Counted from the stretch's first letter, positions 34,468-43,525 are shown. The stretch: DNA of 64,000 bases from Aliiroseovarius crassostreae (GCF_001307765.1 NZ_LKBA01000023.1:1-64000), one strand, 5' to 3'. The notes: a model not told the origin generated them from the letters alone. Numbers and translations are program-made.

Positions 34468-37287
34468 TCACGCCGAAACCGATCCCGCCACCACCGGCGG
34501 ATGCGACAGCACCTCTTCGATTGCTTCCGCGGCACGGGCGGCACGGGTTTCAACCTCGCTCACCAGCTCGCCCTCATCCTCGACCCCGGTTTCGCGCAAG
34601 AGCAGGTCCTGCCCCCCCTGCCCCAGCGCCTGCAGATCCAGCGGACCATCGCTGAGCAGTTTGGACGCGGCCTGCAACCGCCACATTAGGTCATGGCTGT
34701 CGGCCATGGCTTGCCCTTGGGCGTCAGTGAACCAGCCAATTGCGACCCCCTGCGCGATCTGTTCCCGGGGCGTGCGCGCCACATCCGGGGACAGGAGCGA
34801 GGCGGATTGCGCCACCAGTTCCACATCCTGCAGATGTCCCACCCCCAGCTTGGCCTCAAGCGCCCCACCGCCTTCGCCCTTGGCGGCGGCAATGCGCGCC
34901 CGCATATCAATCACATCCTGCACCACCTTGACCGGATCGCGGTCAAAGCTCAGCACGTCCTGGCGAACCGCTTCGTAGGCGGCCGCAACATCGGCAGGCC
35001 CGGTGACCACCCGCGCGCGGGTCAGTGCCAGATGCTCCCAGGTCCAGGCCTCGTCGCGCTGGTAGGTGCGGAAACTGTCAATGGACGTGGCCACCGGCCC
35101 CTGTCGACCGGATGGGCGCAGGCGCATATCAATCTCGTAAAGCTTGCCTTCTGCCATCGGCGCGGAAACTGCGGTGACAAACGCCTGGGTCAGGCGGGCG
35201 TAATAGGGCTTGGTGGCCAGCGGACGTTTGCCATCCGACATGTCCTGCCCGTCTGCATCGTAAATCACGATCAGATCGAGATCCGACGTCGCCGAAAGCG
35301 AGCGCGCGCCAAGGCTGCCCATGCCGACAAGCACCGCCCCTTTCCCCGGCGGCGGGCCATGCTTCACTGCAAAATTCGCCACCACCTCGGGCCAGAGCGC
35401 CCGGATCACCGCATCGGCAAGGTCGGTATATTGCGCCCCGGCCTCGCGTGCGTGGATCAATCCGCGCAGGAAATGCACACCAATGCGGAAATGCCATTCC
35501 TTCATCCAGCGCCGGGTGGTGTCGAGCTTGACTTCGTAATCCGGCGCCTTTGACAGCCGGTCCTTCAGCATCCCCGTCAAGGCCGCCTCTCCGGGCCAGG
35601 GTTCGAAAAACCCGCCTCCGATCACCGCATCCAGCACCTGGGCGTTGTGGCCAAGATAGGCGGCAAGGGCCGGCGCGGTGGCGGCGATATCGACAATAAG
35701 ATCCACCAGGGTTGGATTGGCTTCAAACAGCGAAAACAGCTGCACCCCGGCCGGCAATCGGCTGAGAAACCCATCAAACTGGATCATCGCATCATGCGGA
35801 CGGGGGGCCGCGGCCAAGCGCGCCAAAAGATCAGGTTTCAACCGGTTGAAAATCTCGACCGCGCGCGAGGATCGCAGGCAGGAATAGGTTTCCCACCGCG
35901 ACACAATCTCGGCTTCGCTTTCCTCCAACTGGGGCACGGATGCGCCTGTGTCATCGGGGGCAAAGAAGCCTTCGGTCACCTCATGCACTTCGGTCAAAGC
36001 ATCGTGGATACGGGATTTCAACGCTTCGGTGTCCCCCTCGCCCATCATCCGCGCGAGGCGGTCGAACTCCTCGGGGTTTGAGGGGAGTTTATGGGTCTGC
36101 GCATCGCGAAACATCTGAACCCGGTGTTCAACCTCGCGATGGAACCGGTAATGGCGGGTCAAAACCTCGGCCGTCTCATCCGGGAGCCAGTTGGCCGCGG
36201 CAAGGGCGGCCAGCCCCGACACGGTCTGGCGAGAGCGCAGGGTTTCATCGCGCCCGCCCGCAATGATCTGGCGGGTCTGGGTGAAAAACTCGATTTCCCG
36301 AATGCCACCGCGCCCCAGCTTCATGTCATGGCCGGGAAGGGTGATATCACCATGCAGCCCTTTATGGGCGCGGATCCGCAACCGCATGTCATGGGCGTCC
36401 TGAATGGCGGCAAAATCCAGATGCTTGCGCCAGACAAAGGGGCTGAGTCGTTTGAGATAGGCCTCACCTGCGGCCAGATCGCCCCCACAAGGGCGCGCCT
36501 TGATATGCGCCGCCCGTTCCCAGGTGCGTCCCAGACTTTCATAATAGCGCTCTGCCGCCTGCATCGCCACGCAGACCGGGGTGACCGAAGGATCCGGACG
36601 CAGCCGCAGGTCGGTGCGGAACACATAGCCATCCGCCGTCAGTTCAGACAGCATCGCGCTCATCCGGCGGGTGGCCTTTACATGGCTTGCGCGCGCGTCA
36701 TGGAAGTCGAGATTGTCGAACCGGCTGTCATCAAACAGCATGATCAGGTCAATATCGGACGAGTAATTGAGCTCATGCCCGCCCATCTTTCCCATGGCAA
36801 GCGCAACCATACCGCCTGCCGTGGCAATGTCGTCCTCGCTCATGCCCGGCAATTTGCCGCGCCGGATTTCCTGCCCCACCTGAAACTTCATGGCAAGATC
36901 GGTCGCGTGCCCGGCAAAATCAGTCAGCGCCCCGGTGACCTGTTCCAGTGTCCACACACCCGCAAGATCTGCCAGCCCGGTGAGCAGGGCCACACGTTGC
37001 TTGGCAATTCGCAACGCGCTGCGCAGCGCGCTGTCACTGTCGCCGTCGATCGCCTGCATCGCATCTTCAAAAGCACCCTCAGGGCTCTGCGACAAGGCCG
37101 CTCGCAACCAATCCGCCTGTTTTTCCATCAATCCCCGCAAATAGGGCGAACAGCCGGCGGTGCCGGCCAGGACCTCACGCAGCTCGGGGGAGAGATCTTT
37201 GAAGTGGTCGGCAATCTCTCCGGCGGGTTCGGTTTCATATGCGATTGGAGAACGCGTGATGCGGGCGGCGAAAGGTTCTGTTGTCAT
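34468..37287 (-). CDS. glnE: Bifunctional glutamine synthetase adenylyltransferase/deadenylylase
   Basis: The 939-residue protein has two nucleotidyltransferase domains. The N-terminal (deadenylylating) one shows GKMGGHELNYSSDIDLIMLFDD near residue 180; the C-terminal (adenylylating) one shows GMGSLGARSLSATSDLDLIVIYD near residue 670. Both keep the paired Asp residues. Each is followed by its GlnD/PII_UTase-like helical domain. GlnE covalently switches glutamine synthetase according to nitrogen status. ATG 37287 begins MTTEPFAARI; an upstream in-frame start at 37311 is less likely. The upstream region contains a double palindromic repeat. Confidence 0.94.
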   Translation of the reverse strand: MTTEPFAARITRSPIAYETEPAGEIADHFKDLSPELREVLAGTAGCSPYLRGLMEKQADWLRAALSQSPEGAFEDAMQAIDGDSDSALRSALRIAKQRVALLTGLADLAGVWTLEQVTGALTDFAGHATDLAMKFQVGQEIRRGKLPGMSEDDIATAGGMVALAMGKMGGHELNYSSDIDLIMLFDDSRFDNLDFHDARASHVKATRRMSAMLSELTADGYVFRTDLRLRPDPSVTPVCVAMQAAERYYESLGRTWERAAHIKARPCGGDLAAGEAYLKRLSPFVWRKHLDFAAIQDAHDMRLRIRAHKGLHGDITLPGHDMKLGRGGIREIEFFTQTRQIIAGGRDETLRSRQTVSGLAALAAANWLPDETAEVLTRHYRFHREVEHRVQMFRDAQTHKLPSNPEEFDRLARMMGEGDTEALKSRIHDALTEVHEVTEGFFAPDDTGASVPQLEESEAEIVSRWETYSCLRSSRAVEIFNRLKPDLLARLAAAPRPHDAMIQFDGFLSRLPAGVQLFSLFEANPTLVDLIVDIAATAPALAAYLGHNAQVLDAVIGGGFFEPWPGEAALTGMLKDRLSKAPDYEVKLDTTRRWMKEWHFRIGVHFLRGLIHAREAGAQYTDLADAVIRALWPEVVANFAVKHGPPPGKGAVLVGMGSLGARSLSATSDLDLIVIYDADGQDMSDGKRPLATKPYYARLTQAFVTAVSAPMAEGKLYEIDMRLRPSGRQGPVATSIDSFRTYQRDEAWTWEHLALTRARVVTGPADVAAAYEAVRQDVLSFDRDPVKVVQDVIDMRARIAAAKGEGGGALEAKLGVGHLQDVELVAQSASLLSPDVARTPREQIAQGVAIGWFTDAQGQAMADSHDLMWRLQAASKLLSDGPLDLQALGQGGQDLLLRETGVEDEGELVSEVETRAARAAEAIEEVLSHPPVVAGSVSA

Positions 37288-37380
37288 GGGGCAAAATTGC
37301 CCCCGCGGCACCGCCGGGTCAACAGCGCAAAGGGGGGCTGCGACATTTCAGTCGCTGTCTTTTTGCATCCTTAGGGGAAT

Positions 37381-37487
37381 GCGTTTCGGGACAAACCTGA
37401 AACACATGTATTTTGCGAAACGCCCATGAGATTGATATCTCATACGGCGGCTCGACGTTTCCCGATAGAAGGTTAAAGTCGAAACGC
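37381..37487 (+). repeat. GCGTTTC palindromic-family repeat, copy 4 (two hairpins)
   Basis: The first unit, 37381-37423, runs from GCGTTTCGGGACAAAC to GCGAAACGC with CAAA/TTTG as the inner pairing. The spacer contains GATTGATATCTCAT, which on the other strand reads ATGAGATATCAATC, the same spacer seen in copy 3. The second unit, 37454-37487, has GACGTTTC and GAAACGC arms. The pair fills most of the space between divergent glnE and the YbaK gene. Confidence 0.72.
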
Positions 37488-37520
37488 CTGAGGGTGCGAG
37501 GAACGAACGAAGGAACAGAG

Positions 37521-37991
37521 ATGTCAAAAAGCCTGAAACGGGTGCGGGCCGCACTGGAAACACATGGGATCGCGGTCGAGATCATGGAAATGGCCGAGAG
37601 CACCCGCACCGCCAAAGAGGCAGCCGCCGCGGCGGGCTGCGCGCTGGATCAGATCGTGAAATCCATTATGTTCCGGGGGGAAAACTCCGGGAACCTCATC
37701 TTGTTTCTGACTGCGGGCGGCAATCAGGTCTGTGCGGACAAGGCCACCGCCCTGGCGGGAGAACCTCTGGGCAAAGCTGATGCGCGATTGATCCGGGATC
37801 AGAGCGGATTTGCAATCGGTGGCGTCTCCCCCGTTGGGCACCTGACCCCCATTCGTGCATTCTGCGACCCTCGTCTGAATGAATTTGACCTTGTCTGGGC
37901 CGCCGCAGGCACACCGCGCCATATTTTTGCAGCCCCTCCGGAGGATGTGATCCGCGCGAGCGGGGCAAAACTGGCCTGTTTTACTGTTTAA
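37521..37991 (+). CDS. YbaK/EbsC-type aminoacyl-tRNA deacylase
   Basis: The 156-residue protein is a YbaK/ProX-like deacylase, which hydrolyses mischarged tRNA (for example Cys- or Ala-tRNA-Pro). Family stretches: TRTAKEAAAAAGCALDQIVKSIMFRG with the conserved Lys, ADARLIRDQSGFAIGGVSPVGHLTPI and the C-terminal EDVIRASGAKLACFTV. Exact tRNA specificity cannot be read from sequence. AAGGAA lies seven bases before ATG 37521, deciding the start over an in-frame ATG at 37413. Confidence 0.9.
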   Translation: MSKSLKRVRAALETHGIAVEIMEMAESTRTAKEAAAAAGCALDQIVKSIMFRGENSGNLILFLTAGGNQVCADKATALAGEPLGKADARLIRDQSGFAIGGVSPVGHLTPIRAFCDPRLNEFDLVWAAAGTPRHIFAAPPEDVIRASGAKLACFTV

Positions 37992-38076
37992 GCGCGGTAT
38001 TCGGGCCATTATTTCGCAACAGACAGAATGCAAAGCATCAGTTTATATTTAATGTTTTCAATTAGGTAACTGAAAA

Positions 38077-38154
38077 ATGTAAAAAACATTCACATTTACC
38101 CTTGCACCCCCTTCGTAGGCTCCCCACATGCAGTAATGTGAAAGGCATTCACAT
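38077..38154 (+). promoter_or_regulatory. Two matching palindromic operators upstream of the DUF2852 gene
   Basis: ATGTAAAAAACATTCACAT (38077-38095) and ATGTGAAAGGCATTCACAT (38136-38154) share the form ATGTrAA-N5-TTCACAT. They are centred 59 bp apart and the second lies 30 bp before the DUF2852 start codon. TTGCAC at 38102 could be a -35 element between them. The two sites are very likely bound by one dimeric regulator, not identified here. Confidence 0.65.
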
Positions 38155-38183
38155 ACACCGAAACAATCCTACGGAGAACCACC

Positions 38184-38675
38184 ATGTCCACCGCCGCCCA
38201 ATCGCATATCAGCCCCGCCCCGCAAGGCTGGTTTTCGCGCGCCGAGAGCTGGCTGGATCAACGTGGCAAAGGCGCCTGGATCGCTGCCATGGTTGTGTCC
38301 TTCATCCTGTTCTGGCCTGCAGGCCTCGCCCTTCTTGCCTATATGATCTGGAGCAAACGCATGTTTTCGAAATCCTGTTCCCATCACCGCCACCACATGT
38401 CAGGCGATCAGCATTTCGCCCGTCGACACGGGTTCCGCAGTTCTGGCAATACCGCCTTTGACGCCTATAAGGCAGAAACCCTGCGCCGGTTGATGGATGA
38501 GCAGGAAGCCTTTGAAAACTTCCTCGAGCGCCTGCGGGCCGCCAAGGACAAGTCGGAGTTCGACCAATTCATGGACGAGCGCGCCGATGCCACCCGTGAT
38601 GCGGCCGTAAAGGCTGGTGACGATTTGGCAGATGAGGCAGATACGCTTGATGAACCGGGCAAAAACGAGAAGTAA
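38184..38675 (+). CDS. DUF2852 domain protein, small inner-membrane protein
   Basis: The 163-residue protein has one hydrophobic helical hairpin (GAWIAAMVVSFILFWPAGLALLAYMIWSKRM, residues about 30-60), a His-rich cluster (SHHRHHMSGDQHFARRHGF), the DUF2852 core FDAYKAETLRRLMDEQEAFENFLERLRAAKDKSEFDQFMDER and an acidic tail. The family is common in Rhodobacterales and Rhizobiales and has no known role. The gene has an unusually well-marked regulatory region with two palindromes, and its own terminator, so it is a tightly controlled single-gene unit. CGGAGAA lies before ATG 38184. Confidence 0.87.
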   Translation: MSTAAQSHISPAPQGWFSRAESWLDQRGKGAWIAAMVVSFILFWPAGLALLAYMIWSKRMFSKSCSHHRHHMSGDQHFARRHGFRSSGNTAFDAYKAETLRRLMDEQEAFENFLERLRAAKDKSEFDQFMDERADATRDAAVKAGDDLADEADTLDEPGKNEK

Positions 38676-38706
38676 CCCCTTTCCTCCCTTCTCACCTGCC
38701 CACCCT

Positions 38707-38745
38707 GCGCGCCCCGCAACCTGACTTAATGGGGCGCGCTTTTCC
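38707..38745 (+). terminator. Rho-independent terminator after the DUF2852 gene
   Basis: GCGCGCCCC (38707-38715) pairs with GGGGCGCGC (38731-38739), a 9-bp perfect stem, followed by TTTTCCTTT. Confidence 0.85.
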
Positions 38746-38771
38746 TTTGCATCACAACCCGGTAAAGAAAG

Positions 38772-39233
38772 ATGATGACCCATACAGATAATGCGCTTTG
38801 GGGGCTGCCAGATCCCGCCTACCAGCCTGAATATTACGAAAGTGTTGCGCTGAAGCGCCTGATGGCCTGGGGCGTGGACGTGGTTGTGATCTTCACCCTT
38901 TCGGTGCTGGCCAGCCTGTTGAGTTTCGGGATCGGCTTTTTCCTGTTTGGGCTGGTCTATTTCTCGGTTGGTTTTGTTTACCGGGTCCTCACGATCTCTG
39001 GACGTTCTGCCACCTTGGGCATGCGCCTGATGGCCATCGAATTGCGCACCCATCGCGGAGACCGGTTTGATCCGATGACGGCGATTTTCCACACGCTGGG
39101 CTATTATATCTCAATGGCGACATTTCTGTTGCAACTGATCTCTCTGGTGATGATGTTCACCACCCCGCGCGGTCAGGGGCTGATCGACATGGTGCTGGGC
39201 ACAACCGCCCTGAACCGACAAGCCCGACAATAG
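38772..39233 (+). CDS. RDD family membrane protein
   Basis: The 153-residue protein carries an RDD domain: LKRLMAWGVDVVVIFTLSVLA with the Arg and Asp of the motif, a second hydrophobic segment FGIGFFLFGLVYFSVGFVY, then SGRSATLGMRLMAIELRTHRG and QGLIDMVLGTTALNR. Three hydrophobic segments are visible. RDD proteins are suspected ion or metabolite transporters but most are uncharacterised. The start is ATG 38772 or the next ATG at 38775. Confidence 0.88.
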   Translation: MMTHTDNALWGLPDPAYQPEYYESVALKRLMAWGVDVVVIFTLSVLASLLSFGIGFFLFGLVYFSVGFVYRVLTISGRSATLGMRLMAIELRTHRGDRFDPMTAIFHTLGYYISMATFLLQLISLVMMFTTPRGQGLIDMVLGTTALNRQARQ

Positions 39234-39347
39234 CACCAAAACGGGGGCAGAACGGCTGTGACAATCAGCCGTTTACCCTTTTCATTCTATGGGGTTGAAG
39301 GAACCTGCCTATTGGCGTTACCTTTTTGGAAACCATGATTTACACGG

Positions 39348-40184
39348 ATGACCATGCGCCATTCTCTTCCCCTTGCGCCGCAGTTTTATGTAACTGCGCC
39401 CCAGACCTGCCCCTATCTTGAGGATCGGCAGGAGCGCAAACTGTTTACCGCGCTTCAGGGGGAACACGCATCCGAACTGAATGACAGCCTGTCCAAGCAG
39501 GGATTCCGCCGCTCACAAAATGTGCTCTATCGCCCCTCTTGCGCGGAATGTAATGCCTGCCTGTCGGCCCGAATTCGGGTTGAGGATTTCGTTCCGACCA
39601 AAAGCCAGAAACGGACCGCGCGGAAAAATGCAGCCCTGCAACGGCGGGCCCGCGCGCCTTGGGCCACCGAAAACCAGTTTGACCTGTTTCGCACCTATCT
39701 CGACAGCCGCCATGCAGATGGAGGCATGGCGGATATGGATGTGTTCGAATTTGCAGCGATGATCGAAGAAACCCCGATCAAGACGCGGGTGATTGAATAC
39801 CGTTCCCCCAGCGATCAGCGCAAAGGAGACCTGACCGCGGTCTGCCTGACCGATGTGCTCGATGATGGGCTGTCGATGGTGTATTCCTTCTATGACCCGG
39901 ACCTGCAGGATCTGTCCCTGGGCACCTACATGATCCTTGATCACATTGAACTGGCCCGCGAAGTGGGTCTTCCCTATGTCTATCTGGGCTATTGGGTGCC
40001 CGGCAGCCCGAAAATGGACTACAAGGCCAAATTCTCCTCTCTCGAAGTGTATCGCCGTGGGGAGTGGGAGCCGTTGCAGGACCCGAAAGCCTATGAGGTG
40101 GATCAGCATCCGCTCTCTACTGATCCGATTTCAGAGCAGGTTGCGGGGATCCAGCTGCCCAGCCTGCCAAACACGGATCATTAA
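39348..40184 (+). CDS. bpt: Aspartate/glutamate leucyltransferase (Bpt, arginyltransferase-like)
   Basis: The 278-residue enzyme transfers leucine from Leu-tRNA to N-terminal Asp or Glu of proteins, marking them for ClpS/ClpAP degradation (N-degron pathway). The start has [24 protein letters not shown]; the cysteine-rich element [13 protein letters not shown] and the C-terminal [24 protein letters not shown] are typical. The related eukaryotic ATE1 transfers arginine; bacterial Bpt sequences like this use leucine. The TAA stop is the first triplet of a dispersed palindromic repeat. Confidence 0.92.
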   Translation: MTMRHSLPLAPQFYVTAPQTCPYLEDRQERKLFTALQGEHASELNDSLSKQGFRRSQNVLYRPSCAECNACLSARIRVEDFVPTKSQKRTARKNAALQRRARAPWATENQFDLFRTYLDSRHADGGMADMDVFEFAAMIEETPIKTRVIEYRSPSDQRKGDLTAVCLTDVLDDGLSMVYSFYDPDLQDLSLGTYMILDHIELAREVGLPYVYLGYWVPGSPKMDYKAKFSSLEVYRRGEWEPLQDPKAYEVDQHPLSTDPISEQVAGIQLPSLPNTDH

Positions 40185-40225
40185 AGCGTTTTGGTTTTCT
40201 CCTGACACAGGAGACGTCGAAACGC
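40182..40225 (+). repeat. GCGTTTC palindromic-family repeat, copy 5, overlapping bpt stop
   Basis: TAAAGCGTTTTGG starts at the bpt stop codon. Outer arms GCGTTT and AAACGC (40186-40191, 40220-40225) enclose a different inner stem, TCTCCTG/CAGGAGA (40198-40204, 40208-40214). GGCAAGAGATGCCAATAC follows, resembling the spacer of copies 3 and 4. The rest of the region up to the ilvB promoter (about 40250-40440) shows no gene. Confidence 0.72.
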
Positions 40226-40444
40226 GGCAAGAGATGCCAATACTATTGACGTATCGGGATATACGCCCCCCTGAACCCGTTTCATGCCGCCCTGCGTGTC
40301 CGTCACAAAAGGTCTGCGCAAAATTTTGACCGCACCCGACCAATTCCCGCCAGCATTTTTTCACTTATTACCAGAATGAGCAATATTATTTCCAAATAAT
40401 TCAAAAAAACAGACCCTGCGACATTTTATTCGTCATTTTCGCTG

Positions 40445-40473
40445 TTGACGCCCCTGCCCCCCCCTCATAATGT
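40445..40473 (+). promoter_or_regulatory. Candidate sigma-70 promoter of the ilv operon
   Basis: TTGACG (40445-40450) and TAATGT (40468-40473) are separated by 17 bases and lie about 65 bp before the leader-peptide start codon. Confidence 0.6.
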
Positions 40474-40537
40474 CGCGCAGGAAGTCACTCCCCATCCGGG
40501 GATGCTAAGAAAACGTGGAACATAGGGACCTTCCCCA

Positions 40538-40585
40538 ATGAACATCCTTCTGGTCGTCGTAGGAACATGGCGCATGGGCCGGTAA
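40538..40585 (+). CDS. ilvBN leader peptide (branched-chain amino acid attenuator peptide)
   Basis: A 15-codon open frame encodes MNILLVVVGTWRMGR and stops at TAA 40583-40585. It is made largely of Ile, Leu and Val codons in a row, the regulatory amino acids of acetolactate synthase, and lies between a good promoter and a strong terminator 92 bp before ilvB. This is the classic design of transcription attenuation: ribosome stalling at the Ile-Leu-Leu-Val-Val-Val codons when charged tRNAs are scarce would prevent the terminator from forming. It is too short for usual gene calling. Confidence 0.85.
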   Translation: MNILLVVVGTWRMGR

Positions 40586-40636
40586 CGGAACCTGAAGGTA
40601 ACCCCATGCGCCCCCGAAGATCGGGGGTTTTTTTTT
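40570..40636 (+). terminator. ilvBN attenuator: competing hairpin and terminator
   Basis: GGCGCATGGG (40570-40579) can pair with CCCATGCGCC (about 40603-40612). The second arm runs into CCCCCGA (40611-40617), which pairs with TCGGGGG (40621-40627) to form a terminator with a following run of nine T. The first hairpin covers the end of the leader-peptide reading frame and its stop codon, so ribosome position would decide which structure forms. Confidence 0.82.
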
Positions 40637-40677
40637 AGCACTTCACAAAATTTGGACGCGTGTAGACGGAGAGTAAG

Positions 40678-42432
40678 ATGACACGTCAAATGACCGGAGC
40701 GAAAATGGTGGTTCAAGCCCTTAAGGATCAGGGTGTGGACACAGTATTCGGCTATCCGGGGGGGGCCGTCCTACCTATTTATGACGAGATCTTCCAGCAA
40801 AACGACATTCGCCACATCCTTGTGCGCCACGAACAGGGGGCGGTTCATGCGGCCGAAGGCTACGCCCGTTCAACCGGCAAACCGGGTGTTGTGCTGGTGA
40901 CCTCCGGCCCCGGTGCCACCAACGCGGTGACCGGCCTGACCGATGCGCTTTTGGACTCGATCCCGCTGGTGGTTCTGACCGGCCAGGTGCCGACCTTCAT
41001 GATTGGCACCGATGGTTTCCAAGAAGCGGACACGGTGGGCATCACCCGCCCCTGCACCAAGCATAACTGGCTGGTGAAAGAGACTGACAAGCTGGCGGAC
41101 ACAATCCATCAGGCGTTCCATGTGGCCAAATCCGGCCGCCCCGGCCCGACGCTGATCGACATCCCGAAAGACGTGCAGTTTGCCACCGGCACATATACCG
41201 CCCCGTCAAAAACCGATATTTCCCATTACGCCCCGCAACTGCGTGGCGATCTTGAGGCAATCACCGCACTGGTTGACCTGATGGAGAGCGCCAAGCGCCC
41301 CATTTTCTATACTGGCGGCGGCGTGATCAACTCGGGCACCGCGGCCTGTCAGTTGCTGCGCGAACTGGTGGATGCCACCGGCTTCCCGATCACCTCAACC
41401 CTGATGGGGCTTGGGGCCTATCCCGCCTCGGGCGAGAAATGGGTTGGGATGCTGGGCATGCATGGTCTTTATGAGGCCAATATGGCCATGCATGACTGCG
41501 ATCTGATGATCAATATCGGCGCCCGTTTCGACGACCGGATCACCGGGCGCGTGGATGCCTTCTCACCGAAATCAAAAAAGGCGCATGTGGATATCGACCC
41601 CAGCTCGATCAACAAGGTGATCCATGTGGATCTGCCGATTGTGGGGGACGTGGGGCATGTGCTTGAAGATATCCTCAAGGTCTGGAAGGCACGTGGCCGC
41701 AAGACGGACCGCGAGGCCATCGCCAAATGGTGGGGCCAGATTGACGAATGGAAAGCGCGCAAATGCCTGACCTACAAGCAAAATGACCAGATCATCCAAC
41801 CGCAATATGCGCTGGAACGTCTGGAAGCCCTGACCAAGGACAAGGACCGTTACGTGGCCACGGAAGTGGGACAGCACCAGATGTGGGCTGCTCAGTTCCT
41901 GGGCTTTGAAGATCCGAACCGCTGGCTGACATCCGGCGGGTTGGGCACGATGGGCTATGGCCTGCCGGCAACCGTTGGCGCACAGGTCGCCCACCCGGAC
42001 AGCCTTGTCATCAACGTGGCGGGGGATGCCTCCTGGCTGATGAATATGCAGGAAATGGGCACGGCCGTGCAGTTCCGCCTGCCAATCAAGCAGTTCATTT
42101 TGAACAATGAACGCCTGGGCATGGTGCGCCAGTGGCAGGAGCTTTTGCATGGCGAACGCTATTCGCACAGCTGGTCCGAGAGCCTGCCTGATTTCGTGAA
42201 ACTGGCCGAAGCCTTTGGCTGCAAGGGCCGTCAGGTGTCGGACCCGGCAGAGATGGATGACGCCATTCAGGAAATGCTGGACTATGACGGGCCGTTCATT
42301 CTGGATGTTCTGGTCGAGAAACACGCCAACTGTTTCCCGATGATCCCGTCGGGGGCCCCGCATAACGATATGTTGATGGGTGAAGCGGAAACCCAGGGTG
42401 TTATTGGCGCTGCTGGCGCAACTTTGGTGTAA
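40678..42432 (+). CDS. ilvB: Acetolactate synthase large subunit
   Basis: The 584-residue ThDP enzyme makes acetolactate or acetohydroxybutyrate, the first common step of valine, leucine and isoleucine synthesis. Its motifs are [17 protein letters not shown], the catalytic Glu in [20 protein letters not shown], and the ThDP-binding [15 protein letters not shown] and [12 protein letters not shown]. It is full length and lies behind the attenuator. AGGAGA-type spacing is less clear here (GGAGAGTAAG) but the start fits the family. ilvN follows after 13 bp. Confidence 0.96.
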   Translation: MTRQMTGAKMVVQALKDQGVDTVFGYPGGAVLPIYDEIFQQNDIRHILVRHEQGAVHAAEGYARSTGKPGVVLVTSGPGATNAVTGLTDALLDSIPLVVLTGQVPTFMIGTDGFQEADTVGITRPCTKHNWLVKETDKLADTIHQAFHVAKSGRPGPTLIDIPKDVQFATGTYTAPSKTDISHYAPQLRGDLEAITALVDLMESAKRPIFYTGGGVINSGTAACQLLRELVDATGFPITSTLMGLGAYPASGEKWVGMLGMHGLYEANMAMHDCDLMINIGARFDDRITGRVDAFSPKSKKAHVDIDPSSINKVIHVDLPIVGDVGHVLEDILKVWKARGRKTDREAIAKWWGQIDEWKARKCLTYKQNDQIIQPQYALERLEALTKDKDRYVATEVGQHQMWAAQFLGFEDPNRWLTSGGLGTMGYGLPATVGAQVAHPDSLVINVAGDASWLMNMQEMGTAVQFRLPIKQFILNNERLGMVRQWQELLHGERYSHSWSESLPDFVKLAEAFGCKGRQVSDPAEMDDAIQEMLDYDGPFILDVLVEKHANCFPMIPSGAPHNDMLMGEAETQGVIGAAGATLV

Positions 42433-42445
42433 GGAGACGAAGAAA

Positions 42446-43009
42446 ATGTCTGCACTGAAAATCAAAAAAGGCTCGTCGCGCAAATCGGCCTATGATCTGC
42501 GGGACCCGCATTCGGGCCTGATCGAGCGTCACACTCTGGCCTGTGTGGTCGACAACGAAGCGGGCGTTCTGGCGCGTGTGATCGGGCTTTTTGCCGGTCG
42601 TGGCTACAATATCGAAAGCCTGACCGTGGCAGAGGTGGATCATCAGGGGCACCGCTCGCGCATCACCATTGTCACCACAGGCACCCCCTCGATCATCGAA
42701 CAGATCAAAGCCCAGCTGGGGCGGATTGTTCCGGTGCACGAGGTCCACGATCTGACCGTTGAAGGGCCGGCTGTGGAGCGTGAACTTGCCCTGTTCAAGG
42801 TGGAAGGCAGTGGGGACAAACGGGTTGAGGCTCTGCGTCTGGCAGATATTTTCCGCGCCAATGTGGTCGACAGCACGCTGAACAGCTTTGTGTTCGAAAT
42901 CACCGGCACCACGGAAAAAATCGATGCCTTTGCTGAATTGATGCGTCCGCTCGGATTGCTGGAAGTGGCCCGGACCGGGGTTGCCGCGCTGTCTCGCGGA
43001 GACAGCTGA
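42446..43009 (+). CDS. ilvN: Acetolactate synthase small (regulatory) subunit
   Basis: The 187-residue subunit activates IlvB and confers valine feedback inhibition. It has the ACT domain ERHTLACVVDNEAGVLARVIGLFAGRGYNIESLTVAEV and a C-terminal ACT-like domain (RALRLADIFRANVVDSTLNSFVFEITG). The N-terminal ~20 residues (KIKKGSSRKSAYDLRDPHS) are the extension usual in alphaproteobacteria. AAGGAGACG lies before ATG 42446. A terminator follows. Confidence 0.95.
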   Translation: MSALKIKKGSSRKSAYDLRDPHSGLIERHTLACVVDNEAGVLARVIGLFAGRGYNIESLTVAEVDHQGHRSRITIVTTGTPSIIEQIKAQLGRIVPVHEVHDLTVEGPAVERELALFKVEGSGDKRVEALRLADIFRANVVDSTLNSFVFEITGTTEKIDAFAELMRPLGLLEVARTGVAALSRGDS

Positions 43010-43038
43010 CACCTGCCCTTTGAAGGTTTCTCAAGACT

Positions 43039-43072
43039 GGCCTGCACCGATCGGTGTGGGCCATTTTCTTTC
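43039..43072 (+). terminator. Rho-independent terminator after ilvN
   Basis: GGCC-TG-CACC and GGTG-TG-GGCC (43039-43062) form a hairpin with one TG/TG internal loop and a GATC loop, followed by ATTTTCTTT. Confidence 0.75.
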
Positions 43073-43126
43073 AGGAGAGGTCTCTCAAGAGAGGCAAGAC
43101 ACGCGGCTGAACAGGGGCAGGCTGCT

Positions 43127-43525
43127 TTACGCAACAACCCTCAGATGGCCGCCGGATTGAGGGATCGGACGCACACCGCCTTCCTGTGGCTCCTGATTTA
43201 TTGCCGTGGGGGTGTCCGGTTCAGCCTGATCGCTTACCGGGGCGTCCCCTGCCCCGCCCACCTGCTCTGTTTTATCAGCTTCGGCCCGCAGCAGAACCTG
43301 CACATCCAAAGCGGAGGAGCACGGGCGGTGGCTCAGGATCTGGCAAACTTCTCGCATGCCGCCAGCGTCACGAACGTCGCAAAGGATCTGATCTCCTGCC
43401 TCCAAGTGGTCAAACCCACTTCGAACCAGCGTGTCTGACGTGATACAGGCCAGAGGGCCCTGATCATCACACCATACCAAACCGATCTTCTTGTCCCTCT
43501 TGTACCAGAGAACAATACCGTTCAT
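43127..43525 (-). CDS. Protein of unknown function, possibly a diverged cold-shock-like fold
   Basis: The 132-residue protein begins MNGIVLWYKRDKKIGLVWCDDQG and continues with DTLVRSGFDHLEAGDQILCDVRD, a pattern weakly like a cold-shock domain (a lysine-rich strand, a FxHxxxL-like loop and a GD-Q turn) but without the RNP motifs. The second half is Pro/Glu-rich and probably disordered. I do not assign a function. GGAG six bases before ATG 43525 decides the start over an in-frame ATG at 43537. It converges on the ilvN terminator. Confidence 0.65.
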   Translation of the reverse strand: MNGIVLWYKRDKKIGLVWCDDQGPLACITSDTLVRSGFDHLEAGDQILCDVRDAGGMREVCQILSHRPCSSALDVQVLLRAEADKTEQVGGAGDAPVSDQAEPDTPTAINQEPQEGGVRPIPQSGGHLRVVA

